The position numbers and the translations under genes were made by a program. From NCBI GenBank assembly GCA_021199825.1, contig JAJQHI010000202.1:1-8284 (forward strand): a stretch of 8,284 nucleotides of DNA, written 5' to 3'. Under the pieces are notes generated by a model. The model ran no database searches and was not told where the DNA came from. It saw nothing but the letters and a program-made list of their open reading frames with translations. This DNA comes from Bacillota bacterium. GTDB taxonomy: Bacteria; Bacillota; Clostridia; Oscillospirales; CAG-272. Shown piece by piece: positions 1 to 6,014 of the stretch (position 1 is its first letter; each line of letters begins with the position of its first letter).

Positions 1-95
1 CATAAGCCTTTGTCAATGACCCGCTACTTTAAATTTATTAACATTCTGTAAAACCCGAAATTTAACATAGTAAATCTAATAAGTTTGCGCCGCCA
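1..95. other. AT-rich intergenic edge, no gene seen
   Basis: This AT-rich stretch has no reading frame with a ribosome binding site. Read leftwards (minus strand), positions 11-16 spell TTGACA, a perfect -35 hexamer. Its -10 partner would lie beyond the window edge, so a promoter for a gene to the left is possible but cannot be judged here. Confidence 0.4.
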
Positions 96-146
96 AATAA
101 AAATAAAAAATCCCCACAGATAAGCTATACAGCTCTCCGTGGAGAT
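96..146 (-). terminator. Intrinsic terminator of the esterase-lacI-GH2 operon
   Basis: Positions 110-126 and 131-146 form a stem of about 16 pairs with a four-base loop (127-130), a few G-U pairs and one bulged base. On the minus strand the stem is followed by a T-rich tract (complement of the A-run at 96-109). It lies about 115 bases beyond the GH2 stop codon and is the best candidate for the operon's end. On the plus strand a shorter T-run (151-155) follows the same stem after four bases, so it may also stop transcription arriving from the left. Confidence 0.75.
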
Positions 147-203
147 ATAATTTTTATTTATTCTTCGACTTACCGTTTCACCTCATTTTAGCCTGTCCTA
201 TTT

Positions 204-284
204 CCCCTTTTTAAAGGTTTTGGGGGTTCCAAAGGGGGATTTTTCAAAATCTCCCTTTGGTCAGGGCGCGGGGTGAAACCCCGC
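204..284. repeat. Palindromic element overlapping the GH2 3' end
   Basis: Two hairpins lie next to each other. Positions 229-243 pair with 246-260 over 15 positions with a single G-T, leaving almost no loop. Positions 268-274 (GCGGGGT) pair with 278-284 (ACCCCGC). A small palindrome, CCTTT-TT-AAAGG, lies at 206-217. The long hairpin directly abuts the GH2 stop codon and has no T-tract on either strand, so it is not a standard terminator. The second hairpin is inside the GH2 gene and encodes its last residues, AGFHPAP. From memory, similar GC-box palindromes are dispersed in Clostridia genomes, so this may be a repeated extragenic element. It could also protect the mRNA 3' end. Confidence 0.55.
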
Positions 285-2624
285 TATAACCTTCACGACC
301 GCTGGGGTGAGGTGTTCTGACGTGAATTTCACGCATATCCCGCCCTCACCCGTGCATCTCACAGCACAGAAGAGCTTTCCCGCGTGGAGCTTACGCGCAG
401 GCAGATTCATTTTTGATAAATCGGAGAGGTCGCCGCTGTCCATACCTATGTATTCGGCGGGACCTGTGACAACACACTGCACCTCATCCCCGCAAAGCGG
501 GGTAAACCTGCCCGCCTCGTCACGCGCCTCAACCTCTATCTGGATTATCTCTCCGGGCGCCGCCTCATCATGCCATGCCTTCGCCGAAAGGCTCACGGCG
601 TCTCCGACCGTTTCGAGCACTGTCACCGCCGCTTCCTTTTCGTCCTTGTAGCCAACGGCGCGAAGCTCGCCCGCCTCGTATGGTATGTCCCACACCAAAT
701 GCAGGTCGTTTGTCGTCGCGTGTACGCCTGAGCGCTCGTACCAGTTGTTCACAGCACCCGTCCTTGGCGGGAGCGCGAGCCCGCGCCTGCCGGCGCTCTT
801 CCCGTTGATGAACAGCTCCGCCTCGTCGCAGTTCGTGTAGCATACGACGCGGATAAACTCGCCCTCGCTCCCCGCATGGTTCCAGTGCGGGAGCAGATGG
901 AGCGTAACGTCGTTACTGTTCCATATTGAGCGGAAATAGTAGTATGAGTCCTTTTCAAAGCCCGCGGTGTCTATCGCTCCGCAGCCCGCGCCGCGCCTTG
1001 GCCAGCGCGTCTCGCCGAGATAGTCAATTCCCGTCCAGAGGAAGTCTCCCGCCACAAAATCGCGTGACGCCGTGTATCGCCATAAAGCCTCGTGTCCGAG
1101 CGTCGCTGTGTCGTATCCTCCGAACGGTCCGTTTTTGCGGTATACGCCGCGGTCGCCGCCGGCAGATGGATTCTCCGAGCCGCAGAAGCGGCGCGCGGGA
1201 TAGAGCCGCCTGTCCTCATCGTAAAACGTCTCGGCGCGCTCGCGCCATCTGCCGACGTAGTTGTAGCCCACAACGTCAAGCGCGTTTTCAAATTCGCGCA
1301 TCGCGCAGGCGGTGCTTCCCGACGCGATGTTGTCGCACGCGCACGTTACCATGCGGCTTATGTCCTCCTCGTGGCATATTCCCTGCAAAAAGCGCACGAT
1401 GTCAGCGCCGTCAGCGGATGACTGTTCGGGAATTTCGTTTCCTATGCTCCACAAAACGACTGACGGGTGGTTGTAGTCGCGGCGTATCATCAGGCGCAGG
1501 TCCGACTCCGCGTCAGTGTCAAAGAACATTCCCGAACCGTATGAGAGCCCCTCGGAATAGTAGTTGTTGTTTTTGTGCTTTGTCAGGTACCATTCGTCAA
1601 ATGCCTCGTCCATGACAAGAAAGCCCATCTCATCGCAAAGGTCAAGCAGCAGCGGGTCGGGGGGATTGTGCGAGCATCTTATGCCGTTGCAGCCCATGTC
1701 CCGCAGCTTGGAAAGGCGTCTTTCCCATACCTCGCGGCAGCTCGCCGCGCCGAAAAGCCCTGAGTCGTGGTGCAGGCACATTCCCTTTATCTTGACCGAG
1801 CGTCCGTTCAAAAGAAAGCCTCGGTCCGCGTCAAAGGTCGCCGTGCGTATGCCGATTTTTGTCACCGCCTCGTCGATTACCTCGCCCGACACCTTCACAC
1901 GCGTGATGAGAGTATATAAATATGGGTCGTCGTCCGACCATAGGTGTGCCGACTTAATCTGAGGTCTGACCTCGCATCTGCCGACCTCCCCGTCGCGAAG
2001 CATTATCGCGATTCCCGATGAGGATACGCATTTGCCCTCCGCGTCGTATATCTCGTGATATACTCCTGCGGTCACGTCCTCCTCCCCCGCGCAAATCTCC
2101 GCCGAGATGAGAAGGTCGGCAGAGCCGCGTTCGGGGTATATGCGGCTTGTCATGCATTTTATCCCCCACGGGACAATGTGCACGCCGTCGTGGATGACGA
2201 GGGAGACGTTTCTGTATATTCCCGAACCCGTGTACCAGCGGGAGTTCGGCTGATGGCTGTTGTCAACCCTCACGCGTATCACGTCTCCCTCAGAAACGTC
2301 GCAAAGCGGCACGATAAAGGGCGTGTAGCCGTATTTATGTGATGCGACGGCGTCGCCGTTATAGTATACGGTCGAGTCCATGTATACGCCCTCGAACTGC
2401 AGATATGCCTCGTGTCCCTTTATTTTGTCCGCTGCTCCGCTTGAAATGACGGTTTCATATATGCCGACGCCAGCCTTCGCGTATCCTCCGCCGCCGCCCG
2501 TGGGTGAGGCTTCCGACAGGTCATATTCAACGCTCCAGTCGTGGGGGAGCGTCACCGCGCGGGGGGTGTCCTCATCCTCAAGCCTGAAGCTCCAGCCCTG
2601 ATTAAACGGTATTGTTTCTCTCAT
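261..2624 (-). CDS. Glycoside hydrolase family 2, beta-galactosidase-like
   Basis: A 787-residue retaining glycosidase that most likely removes terminal beta-galactosyl (or related beta-linked) units from oligosaccharides. The order is an N-terminal sugar-binding jelly roll (about 1-145, with the typical WYTGSGIYRNV at 130-140), an Ig-like domain (about 155-262), a TIM barrel (about 265-570), a DUF4982-like domain (about 575-665) and a last Ig-like domain (about 675-780). The acid/base is Glu397 in GNEIPEQ and the nucleophile is Glu484 in GSENPSA. Other GH2 landmarks are GIRCSHNPP (314-322) and DFLWTGIDYLGE (527-538). No signal peptide is visible, so it is probably cytoplasmic. The start at 2624 is chosen because AAGGGGA lies six bases upstream and the family homology starts there. 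An ATG at 2649-2651 overlaps the lacI stop but has no ribosome binding site. It is the third gene of the operon. Substrate cannot be fixed from sequence; beta-glucuronidase or another GH2 activity is possible. The last seven residues come from a palindromic element. Confidence 0.92.
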   Translation of the reverse strand: MRETIPFNQGWSFRLEDEDTPRAVTLPHDWSVEYDLSEASPTGGGGGYAKAGVGIYETVISSGAADKIKGHEAYLQFEGVYMDSTVYYNGDAVASHKYGYTPFIVPLCDVSEGDVIRVRVDNSHQPNSRWYTGSGIYRNVSLVIHDGVHIVPWGIKCMTSRIYPERGSADLLISAEICAGEEDVTAGVYHEIYDAEGKCVSSSGIAIMLRDGEVGRCEVRPQIKSAHLWSDDDPYLYTLITRVKVSGEVIDEAVTKIGIRTATFDADRGFLLNGRSVKIKGMCLHHDSGLFGAASCREVWERRLSKLRDMGCNGIRCSHNPPDPLLLDLCDEMGFLVMDEAFDEWYLTKHKNNNYYSEGLSYGSGMFFDTDAESDLRLMIRRDYNHPSVVLWSIGNEIPEQSSADGADIVRFLQGICHEEDISRMVTCACDNIASGSTACAMREFENALDVVGYNYVGRWRERAETFYDEDRRLYPARRFCGSENPSAGGDRGVYRKNGPFGGYDTATLGHEALWRYTASRDFVAGDFLWTGIDYLGETRWPRRGAGCGAIDTAGFEKDSYYYFRSIWNSNDVTLHLLPHWNHAGSEGEFIRVVCYTNCDEAELFINGKSAGRRGLALPPRTGAVNNWYERSGVHATTNDLHLVWDIPYEAGELRAVGYKDEKEAAVTVLETVGDAVSLSAKAWHDEAAPGEIIQIEVEARDEAGRFTPLCGDEVQCVVTGPAEYIGMDSGDLSDLSKMNLPARKLHAGKLFCAVRCTGEGGICVKFTSEHLTPAVVKVIAGFHPAP

Positions 2625-2630
2625 AGATTT

Positions 2631-2637
2631 TCCCCTT
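2631..2637 (-). promoter_or_regulatory. Ribosome binding site deciding the GH2 start
   Basis: On the minus strand these bases read AAGGGGA, six bases before the ATG at 2622-2624. The in-frame ATG 27 bases further upstream overlaps the lacI TGA stop (ATGA) but lacks any Shine-Dalgarno sequence. The downstream start is therefore preferred, leaving 23 bases between lacI and the GH2 gene. Confidence 0.75.
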
Positions 2638-2647
2638 ATATAAATAA

Positions 2648-3631
2648 TCATTTTTCGTATCGGCAGCTGCCGCGCTCAAAAAGCTCCGCCTCAAGCGTTA
2701 TGTGCTCGCGGCTGCCGTGAGCTAGCATCTCAAGCGATATACCCGCCATTTTTTCAACGGGAATGCCCGTTGAGGTGATTCCCGGATATGTGCATCTTGA
2801 AAAGACTGAGTTGCCGTGCGATATGAGCTTCACCTGCCCCGACATCATGCGGTTGAGAAGATAATTCTCGCCGCCAAGCGCCATGAGGTCAACTATGTAG
2901 TATATCCCCGTTATGTCGGGGAAAAGGGTGAGCGCATCATGCGCCGCCGTTATGCCGCCCTCCATGGAGTATTCATATTCTCCCTCAAGCTCGCGGCATT
3001 CGAGCCCCAGCTCACCTGCCCTTTTGTAAAAGGCTTCAAGCCTTGCCTCGGCGTCATCCATTTTGTATATTTTTCGCGCAACGGCAATGCTTTTCACCCC
3101 GCAGCGGTGAAACTGCTCCGCCGCAAGTCTCCCCGCGCCCGCCTCCGATACGGTGACAGATGCGCAGCTTTGCACCTCCCCGAATATCACGGCGGGAAAG
3201 GGGAGCTTTTTTTGGTCGGTGAATATGAGATTTTCACGCGAAAGCCCTATGAAAACGGCACCGCTGTAGCAGCGTTCGCACAGGCTCTCAAGCCGCTCCT
3301 TATATTCACACGACCCCGCGGGGAGGACGGTGAGCTCAAAGTCCTCCCCTGACGACATCCTGTATTCGTCAGCGCCCCGCAGGAACCTGTCCAGAATATC
3401 GGAGTTGACGTCCGTGTTCCAGACGACCGTATACGACGGGATTTTGTCCGCGCGCTTTTTGAGGCGCTTGGCGCTTATGTCCTCTTTGTAGTTAAGCTCC
3501 GCCGCCGCGGCGTATACGCGCTCGCATGTCGCCTTCGGTATGCGCGCCCTCTCGGCTTTGCCTGAGAGCACGTATGATACCGTTCCGACTGACACGCCCG
3601 CCCGCGCCGCGACATCCTTCATTGTCGCCAT
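2648..3631 (-). CDS. LacI-family transcriptional regulator
   Basis: A 327-residue sugar-responsive repressor. The N-terminal helix-turn-helix is unmistakable: MKDVAARAGVSVGTVSYVLSG at residues 4-24, with V15, G16 and Y20 in the positions that read the operator. The hinge helix lies near residues 50-60, with Leu57 the likely minor-groove wedge. From about 65 to 325 it has the periplasmic-binding-protein-like effector domain. Translation could start at Met1 (3631) or Met4 (3622). Neither has a strong ribosome binding site, and the gap from the upstream esterase stop is only 12 bases, so translational coupling is likely. The gene lies between two enzymes of its own operon, and a LacI-type palindrome sits in the operon promoter (5618-5633), which points to local autorepression. 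The inducer is unknown; an arabinose- or galactose-containing product is a guess from context. Confidence 0.93.
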   Translation of the reverse strand: MATMKDVAARAGVSVGTVSYVLSGKAERARIPKATCERVYAAAAELNYKEDISAKRLKKRADKIPSYTVVWNTDVNSDILDRFLRGADEYRMSSGEDFELTVLPAGSCEYKERLESLCERCYSGAVFIGLSRENLIFTDQKKLPFPAVIFGEVQSCASVTVSEAGAGRLAAEQFHRCGVKSIAVARKIYKMDDAEARLEAFYKRAGELGLECRELEGEYEYSMEGGITAAHDALTLFPDITGIYYIVDLMALGGENYLLNRMMSGQVKLISHGNSVFSRCTYPGITSTGIPVEKMAGISLEMLAHGSREHITLEAELFERGSCRYEK

Positions 3632-3643
3632 ATGCTGCGCTTA

Positions 3644-5506
3644 TCAGCCGCGGAAAAACGCGGGAAGCGCGTTATAAAAGTAAAGCGGCACAAACTCATA
3701 GCTGTGATGCGCGCCCGGCTCAACGCGCCAGCGAATGTTTCCGGACTCCGTGCTGTCCTCGGTAAAGGTGAGGTTGTCGGCAGTCCCTCGTATCTCGCCT
3801 ATAAGCTCCTTCATCGGGCGGTATGCTATGTCCTTATCCCCCGTCAGGGCGTAGATGAAGAAATCATCGTTTCCGTAGCCGTGCTTTGCGGCGTTTTCGT
3901 TTAAAATCTCAGCCGCCGCCTTGGCGTTGCCGGGCTTGCCGCTATCCTGCGCGCCGTTTACCCAAAGGTCTCCGCTTGTCGGCATGAAATACGCAAATTC
4001 AGAAAGGTTATTGAGGAAGGTTACCCATGTCGCCAGCGACCCCATCGAAAAGCCGGTGAAGGCGCGGTGGCGGCGTGATTTTTCAATTCCCTCAGGCGTC
4101 ACCGACTCCGCGTATGTTGAGAATTTGCTCTCGACCGCGGGGATGAGGTCGCGGGAAAGCTCATTGTGGAAGTTATTTATAACGTCCGTCGCACCGCCGA
4201 AGTTGCCAGCCATCGAAACCTGATTATAATACGTGGGCGAGACAACTATCAAAGGGTCAATGTCCCCGTTTGCTATCATGTTGTCAAGCGCGATTTTGAT
4301 GGGCGAGGGCTTCTCGCAGTTTCCGAGATACGCCTCAATGTTGCCCTCTCCGCCGTGCACGGCGTAAAGAATATTGTAGCGCTTTTCCTCGCTGTATCCC
4401 GCGGGGAGATACACATAGCAGAACTTATGAAGCGGCACATTCTCCGCGTCATACGTGTTCGTGTCATATTCGAGCTTCACGACCCTGCCGCCGCCCTCAA
4501 TCGGGCGCAGATAATTCGCAGGGAGAGATTTGAGCGGGCGCATTCTCGGCTCCTTTTTCTGCTTTTCGCCCGTCAGGTGCCTTTTCATGAAGCCGAGCAC
4601 AATATCGGAGTACCCGCGTCCGCGGAAAAGTCCGTGTCCCTGACCGTGAACGAGCACATACGTCACGTCATGACCGTATTTATAAAGCGCGTCGTAGAAA
4701 TTGTTTGAGAAATCCACGGGCACGAATTTATCCTCGTCGCCGTGCACGAGAAGATACGGCGGCAGGTCCTCCTTTACGTAGAATATCGGGCTTATGTCCA
4801 TGCCAATCTGCGCCGCATCCTCGCCTGTGGTGCCGAAAAGGGATTTTTCATGCTCAGGGTCGGGGCGCACGCCCAGATGGGGCACATATGTGAGCTTGAT
4901 TCCGAGCTCTTCTGCGCGTTTTCTCACGAAATCATAGCTTGAGGCTCCCATGTGGGTCATGTCGCCACCGCAGTAATAGTCGCACACAGCCGCGACGGAC
5001 GAGGAATATTCGCCCCAGCCGCCATTGCCCTCAAGCCTTTTGTTGTTGTATGACGCGCCGACAAGCGCCGCGAGCTGTCCGCCCGCGGACTCGCCCCATA
5101 TGCCTATTCTGTCAGGGTCAATTCCGAGCATTTCGGCGTGAGCCTTGAGATAGCGCACGGCGCACTTGCAGTCCTCAATCGGTCCCGGCCACGGGGATTC
5201 CTGAATGAGCCTGTAGTCAATGCTGACAACGACAAAGCCCTCATGGCAAAAATCAACGAGCGCCTCTGTCGGGCGGTGCTTTTTGTTGAGGTATTCAGAC
5301 GACCACGCGCCGCCGTGGACCCATACAAGGCATGGGCTGTGCATATTTTCATTGTCACGGGATATCATAAGGTCAAGGCATATCTCGCGCCCGCCGCCGG
5401 TGCCGAAGGGTATATCCTCGTAAAAGTCGATGCCGCAGGCGTCCCAGTCGCAAACGCGCTCAGGTATGTGGCACTTGTGCTCTCCTATCGGATGTTCGAG
5501 TCTCAT
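3644..5506 (-). CDS. Double esterase: alpha/beta hydrolase fused to CE1 feruloyl esterase
   Basis: A 620-residue protein with two complete alpha/beta-hydrolase domains. Domain 1 (about 1-312) resembles acetyl/carboxylesterases: oxyanion motif HGGAW (64-68), nucleophile Ser140 in GESAGG, probable acid Asp259 in HGDEDKFVP and His291 in HGQGHG. Residues 313-330 form a short basic linker. Domain 2 (about 330-620) matches the CE1 feruloyl esterase module of clostridial xylanase Z: YAVHGG near 381, nucleophile Ser487 in GFSMGS (usually GFSMGG), Asp559 in TGDKDIAY and His601 in PGAHHSYEF. Both triads look intact, so two ester-cleaving sites are predicted, plausibly an acetyl-type and a hydroxycinnamoyl ester site on plant-wall oligosaccharides. 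There is no signal peptide, dockerin or carbohydrate-binding module, suggesting cytoplasmic action. It is the first gene of the operon. The start is supported by AAGGAGGA six bases upstream. The domain calls are firm; the actual substrates are inference. Confidence 0.92.
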   Translation of the reverse strand: MRLEHPIGEHKCHIPERVCDWDACGIDFYEDIPFGTGGGREICLDLMISRDNENMHSPCLVWVHGGAWSSEYLNKKHRPTEALVDFCHEGFVVVSIDYRLIQESPWPGPIEDCKCAVRYLKAHAEMLGIDPDRIGIWGESAGGQLAALVGASYNNKRLEGNGGWGEYSSSVAAVCDYYCGGDMTHMGASSYDFVRKRAEELGIKLTYVPHLGVRPDPEHEKSLFGTTGEDAAQIGMDISPIFYVKEDLPPYLLVHGDEDKFVPVDFSNNFYDALYKYGHDVTYVLVHGQGHGLFRGRGYSDIVLGFMKRHLTGEKQKKEPRMRPLKSLPANYLRPIEGGGRVVKLEYDTNTYDAENVPLHKFCYVYLPAGYSEEKRYNILYAVHGGEGNIEAYLGNCEKPSPIKIALDNMIANGDIDPLIVVSPTYYNQVSMAGNFGGATDVINNFHNELSRDLIPAVESKFSTYAESVTPEGIEKSRRHRAFTGFSMGSLATWVTFLNNLSEFAYFMPTSGDLWVNGAQDSGKPGNAKAAAEILNENAAKHGYGNDDFFIYALTGDKDIAYRPMKELIGEIRGTADNLTFTEDSTESGNIRWRVEPGAHHSYEFVPLYFYNALPAFFRG

Positions 5507-5512
5507 GATGGT

Positions 5513-5520
5513 TCCTCCTT
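5513..5520 (-). promoter_or_regulatory. Strong ribosome binding site of the double esterase
   Basis: On the minus strand this reads AAGGAGGA, an almost full anti-16S match, six bases before the ATG at 5504-5506. It fixes the start of the operon's first gene and suggests high translation once the operon is derepressed. Confidence 0.85.
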
Positions 5521-5569
5521 AGTTTTCATCATATAAAATATAGCGGTTTTTGCGGTTCCGGGGGAAAAT

Positions 5570-5584
5570 GGGCGACAATCGCCC
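5570..5584 (-). other. Stem-loop in the operon leader
   Basis: GGGCGA and TCGCCC form a six-pair stem with a three-base loop. It would lie about 15-30 bases from the 5' end of the operon mRNA in a leader of roughly 94 bases. No T-tract follows, so it is not an attenuator by itself. A C-rich segment further along the leader (complement of 5559-5564) could pair with the G-rich side instead. Stabilising the mRNA 5' end is the simplest role. Confidence 0.3.
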
Positions 5585-5606
5585 CGAAATCGTGTTCCTT
5601 GCTTAT

Positions 5607-5635
5607 ATCATACCACAGCTTAAACGATTAAGCAA
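5607..5635 (-). promoter_or_regulatory. Promoter of the esterase-lacI-GH2 operon
   Basis: On the minus strand the -10 is TATGAT (5607-5612), preceded by TGG (5613-5615), giving an extended -10. A weak -35, TTGCTT (5630-5635), lies 17 bases upstream. Transcription should start near 5600, leaving a leader of about 94 bases before the ATG. The LacI-type palindrome fills nearly all of the spacer. Confidence 0.65.
5618..5633. promoter_or_regulatory. Probable LacI-family operator
   Basis: The 16 bases GCTTAAACGATTAAGC form a palindrome with six perfectly paired bases on each side and a central CpG; only positions 7 and 10 break the symmetry. This matches the general design of LacI/PurR/CcpA-family operators, with a central CG in a palindrome of 14-18 bases. 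It lies between the -35 and -10 of the operon that encodes a LacI protein, where binding would block RNA polymerase. I saw no second copy in the window, including the GH43 upstream region. Confidence 0.7.
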
Positions 5636-5712
5636 CAAAAATATTCGCATTCCGAAAATTGCACACCTTCCGCCAAAAGGCGAAAAGTGATGTGAATCGG
5701 GAAAACGGCAAC

Positions 5713-5737
5713 AAAAAAAGCAGGTCCGCTGACCTGC
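5713..5737 (-). terminator. Terminator of the tRNA-Trp gene
   Basis: On the minus strand GCAGGTC (5737-5731), a four-base loop, GACCTGC (5726-5720) and seven T's (5719-5713) form a textbook intrinsic terminator about 40 bases past the tRNA. On the plus strand the same left arm (5720-5726, preceded by seven A's) can pair with a third arm copy at 5763-5769, followed by T's at 5770-5775. The block may therefore terminate in both directions. Confidence 0.8.
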
Positions 5738-5769
5738 TGTCTGCTGACCTGCTGTCTGCGCTGACCTGC
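5728..5769. repeat. Tandem repeat of a terminator arm
   Basis: The 15-base unit GCTGACCTGCTGTCT occurs twice back to back (5728-5742 and 5743-5757). After two extra bases, GCTGACCTGC appears a third time (5760-5769). Each copy holds GACCTGC, the arm complementary to GCAGGTC at 5720-5726, so one left arm faces three possible right arms. This looks like slippage or recombination expansion inside a once simple hairpin flanked by A and T runs. Confidence 0.8.
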
Positions 5770-5778
5770 TTTTTTATT

Positions 5779-5851
5779 CAGGGGCAGAAGGATTTGAACC
5801 CACGACCCACGGTTTTGGAGACCGGTACTCTACCAGCTGAGCTATACCCCT
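5779..5851 (-). tRNA. tRNA-Trp (CCA anticodon)
   Basis: A 73-base cloverleaf on the minus strand. The acceptor stem is AGGGGTA/TGCCCCT with one G-U pair. The D arm has GCTC/GAGT with GG at 18-19, the anticodon loop is CTCCAAA with CCA at 5818-5816, the T loop is TTCAAAT, and the discriminator is G (5779), the identity base for bacterial TrpRS. The 3' CCA is not encoded, so it would be added enzymatically. Two stem positions do not pair: C27-U43 at the top of the anticodon stem and U50-U64 in the T stem. The gene has its own promoter and terminator and is probably functional, though the mismatches are worth noting. Confidence 0.9.
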
Positions 5852-5880
5852 GTGCAGCTCCCTCTTGGGAACCGTAGCTT

Positions 5881-5910
5881 ATTATATCACATCCGAGAGC
5901 AAAAATGCAA
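5881..5910 (-). promoter_or_regulatory. Promoter of the tRNA-Trp gene
   Basis: On the minus strand a perfect TATAAT (5881-5886) is preceded by TGA (5887-5889), an extended -10. A weak -35, TTGCAT (5905-5910), lies 18 bases upstream. The predicted start near 5874 leaves about 22 bases of leader before the tRNA 5' end. Confidence 0.65.
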
Positions 5911-5945
5911 GGGGACACGATAAGATTTTCAGCGGAATTTTTCAC

Positions 5946-5999
5946 AAAATAAAACGGCGCGGGCGGCTCTTTTTTGTCGATTTTAAATGTTTGCCGCCC
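5946..5999 (-). terminator. Possible terminator of the GH43 gene
   Basis: On the minus strand GGGCGGC (5999-5993) can pair with GCCGCCC (5967-5961) across a 25-base loop. A T-rich tract, TTTTATTTT, follows six bases later (5954-5946). It lies just beyond the GH43 stop codon and before the tRNA promoter, where a terminator is expected. The long loop and the gap before the T-tract make it weaker than a standard terminator. Confidence 0.35.
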
Positions 6000-6014
6000 A
6001 CGTGTATTATGTGC

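Noticed and set aside
229..260. Hairpin directly after the GH2 stop as the operon terminator
   Set aside because: No T-tract follows on the minus strand. The hairpin at 110-146 with its T-rich tail is the better terminator.
926..1615. Open frame of 229 residues on the plus strand, antisense to the GH2 gene
   Set aside because: Very rich in Arg, Ser and Pro with no recognisable domain, no ribosome binding site, and fully covered by a clear GH2 gene. It is a shadow of the high-GC third positions.
2625..2651. GH2 start at 2651, overlapping the lacI stop as ATGA
   Set aside because: The overlap is tempting for translational coupling, but there is no ribosome binding site there. The ATG at 2622-2624 has AAGGGGA at good spacing and begins where family similarity begins.
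2816..3352. Open frame of 178 residues on the plus strand inside lacI
   Set aside because: Antisense shadow of a well-supported LacI gene; nothing recognisable in its translation.
4166..4708. Open frame of 180 residues on the plus strand inside the double esterase gene
   Set aside because: No ribosome binding site, no domain, and it overlaps conserved CE1 and hydrolase sequence on the other strand.
5720..5769. Small CRISPR-like array
   Set aside because: Units are 15-17 bases, directly adjacent with no unique spacers, and are explained as copies of a terminator arm.
5659..5877. Open frame of 72 residues on the plus strand over the tRNA and terminator
   Set aside because: It translates the tandem repeat and the antisense of tRNA-Trp; no ribosome binding site.
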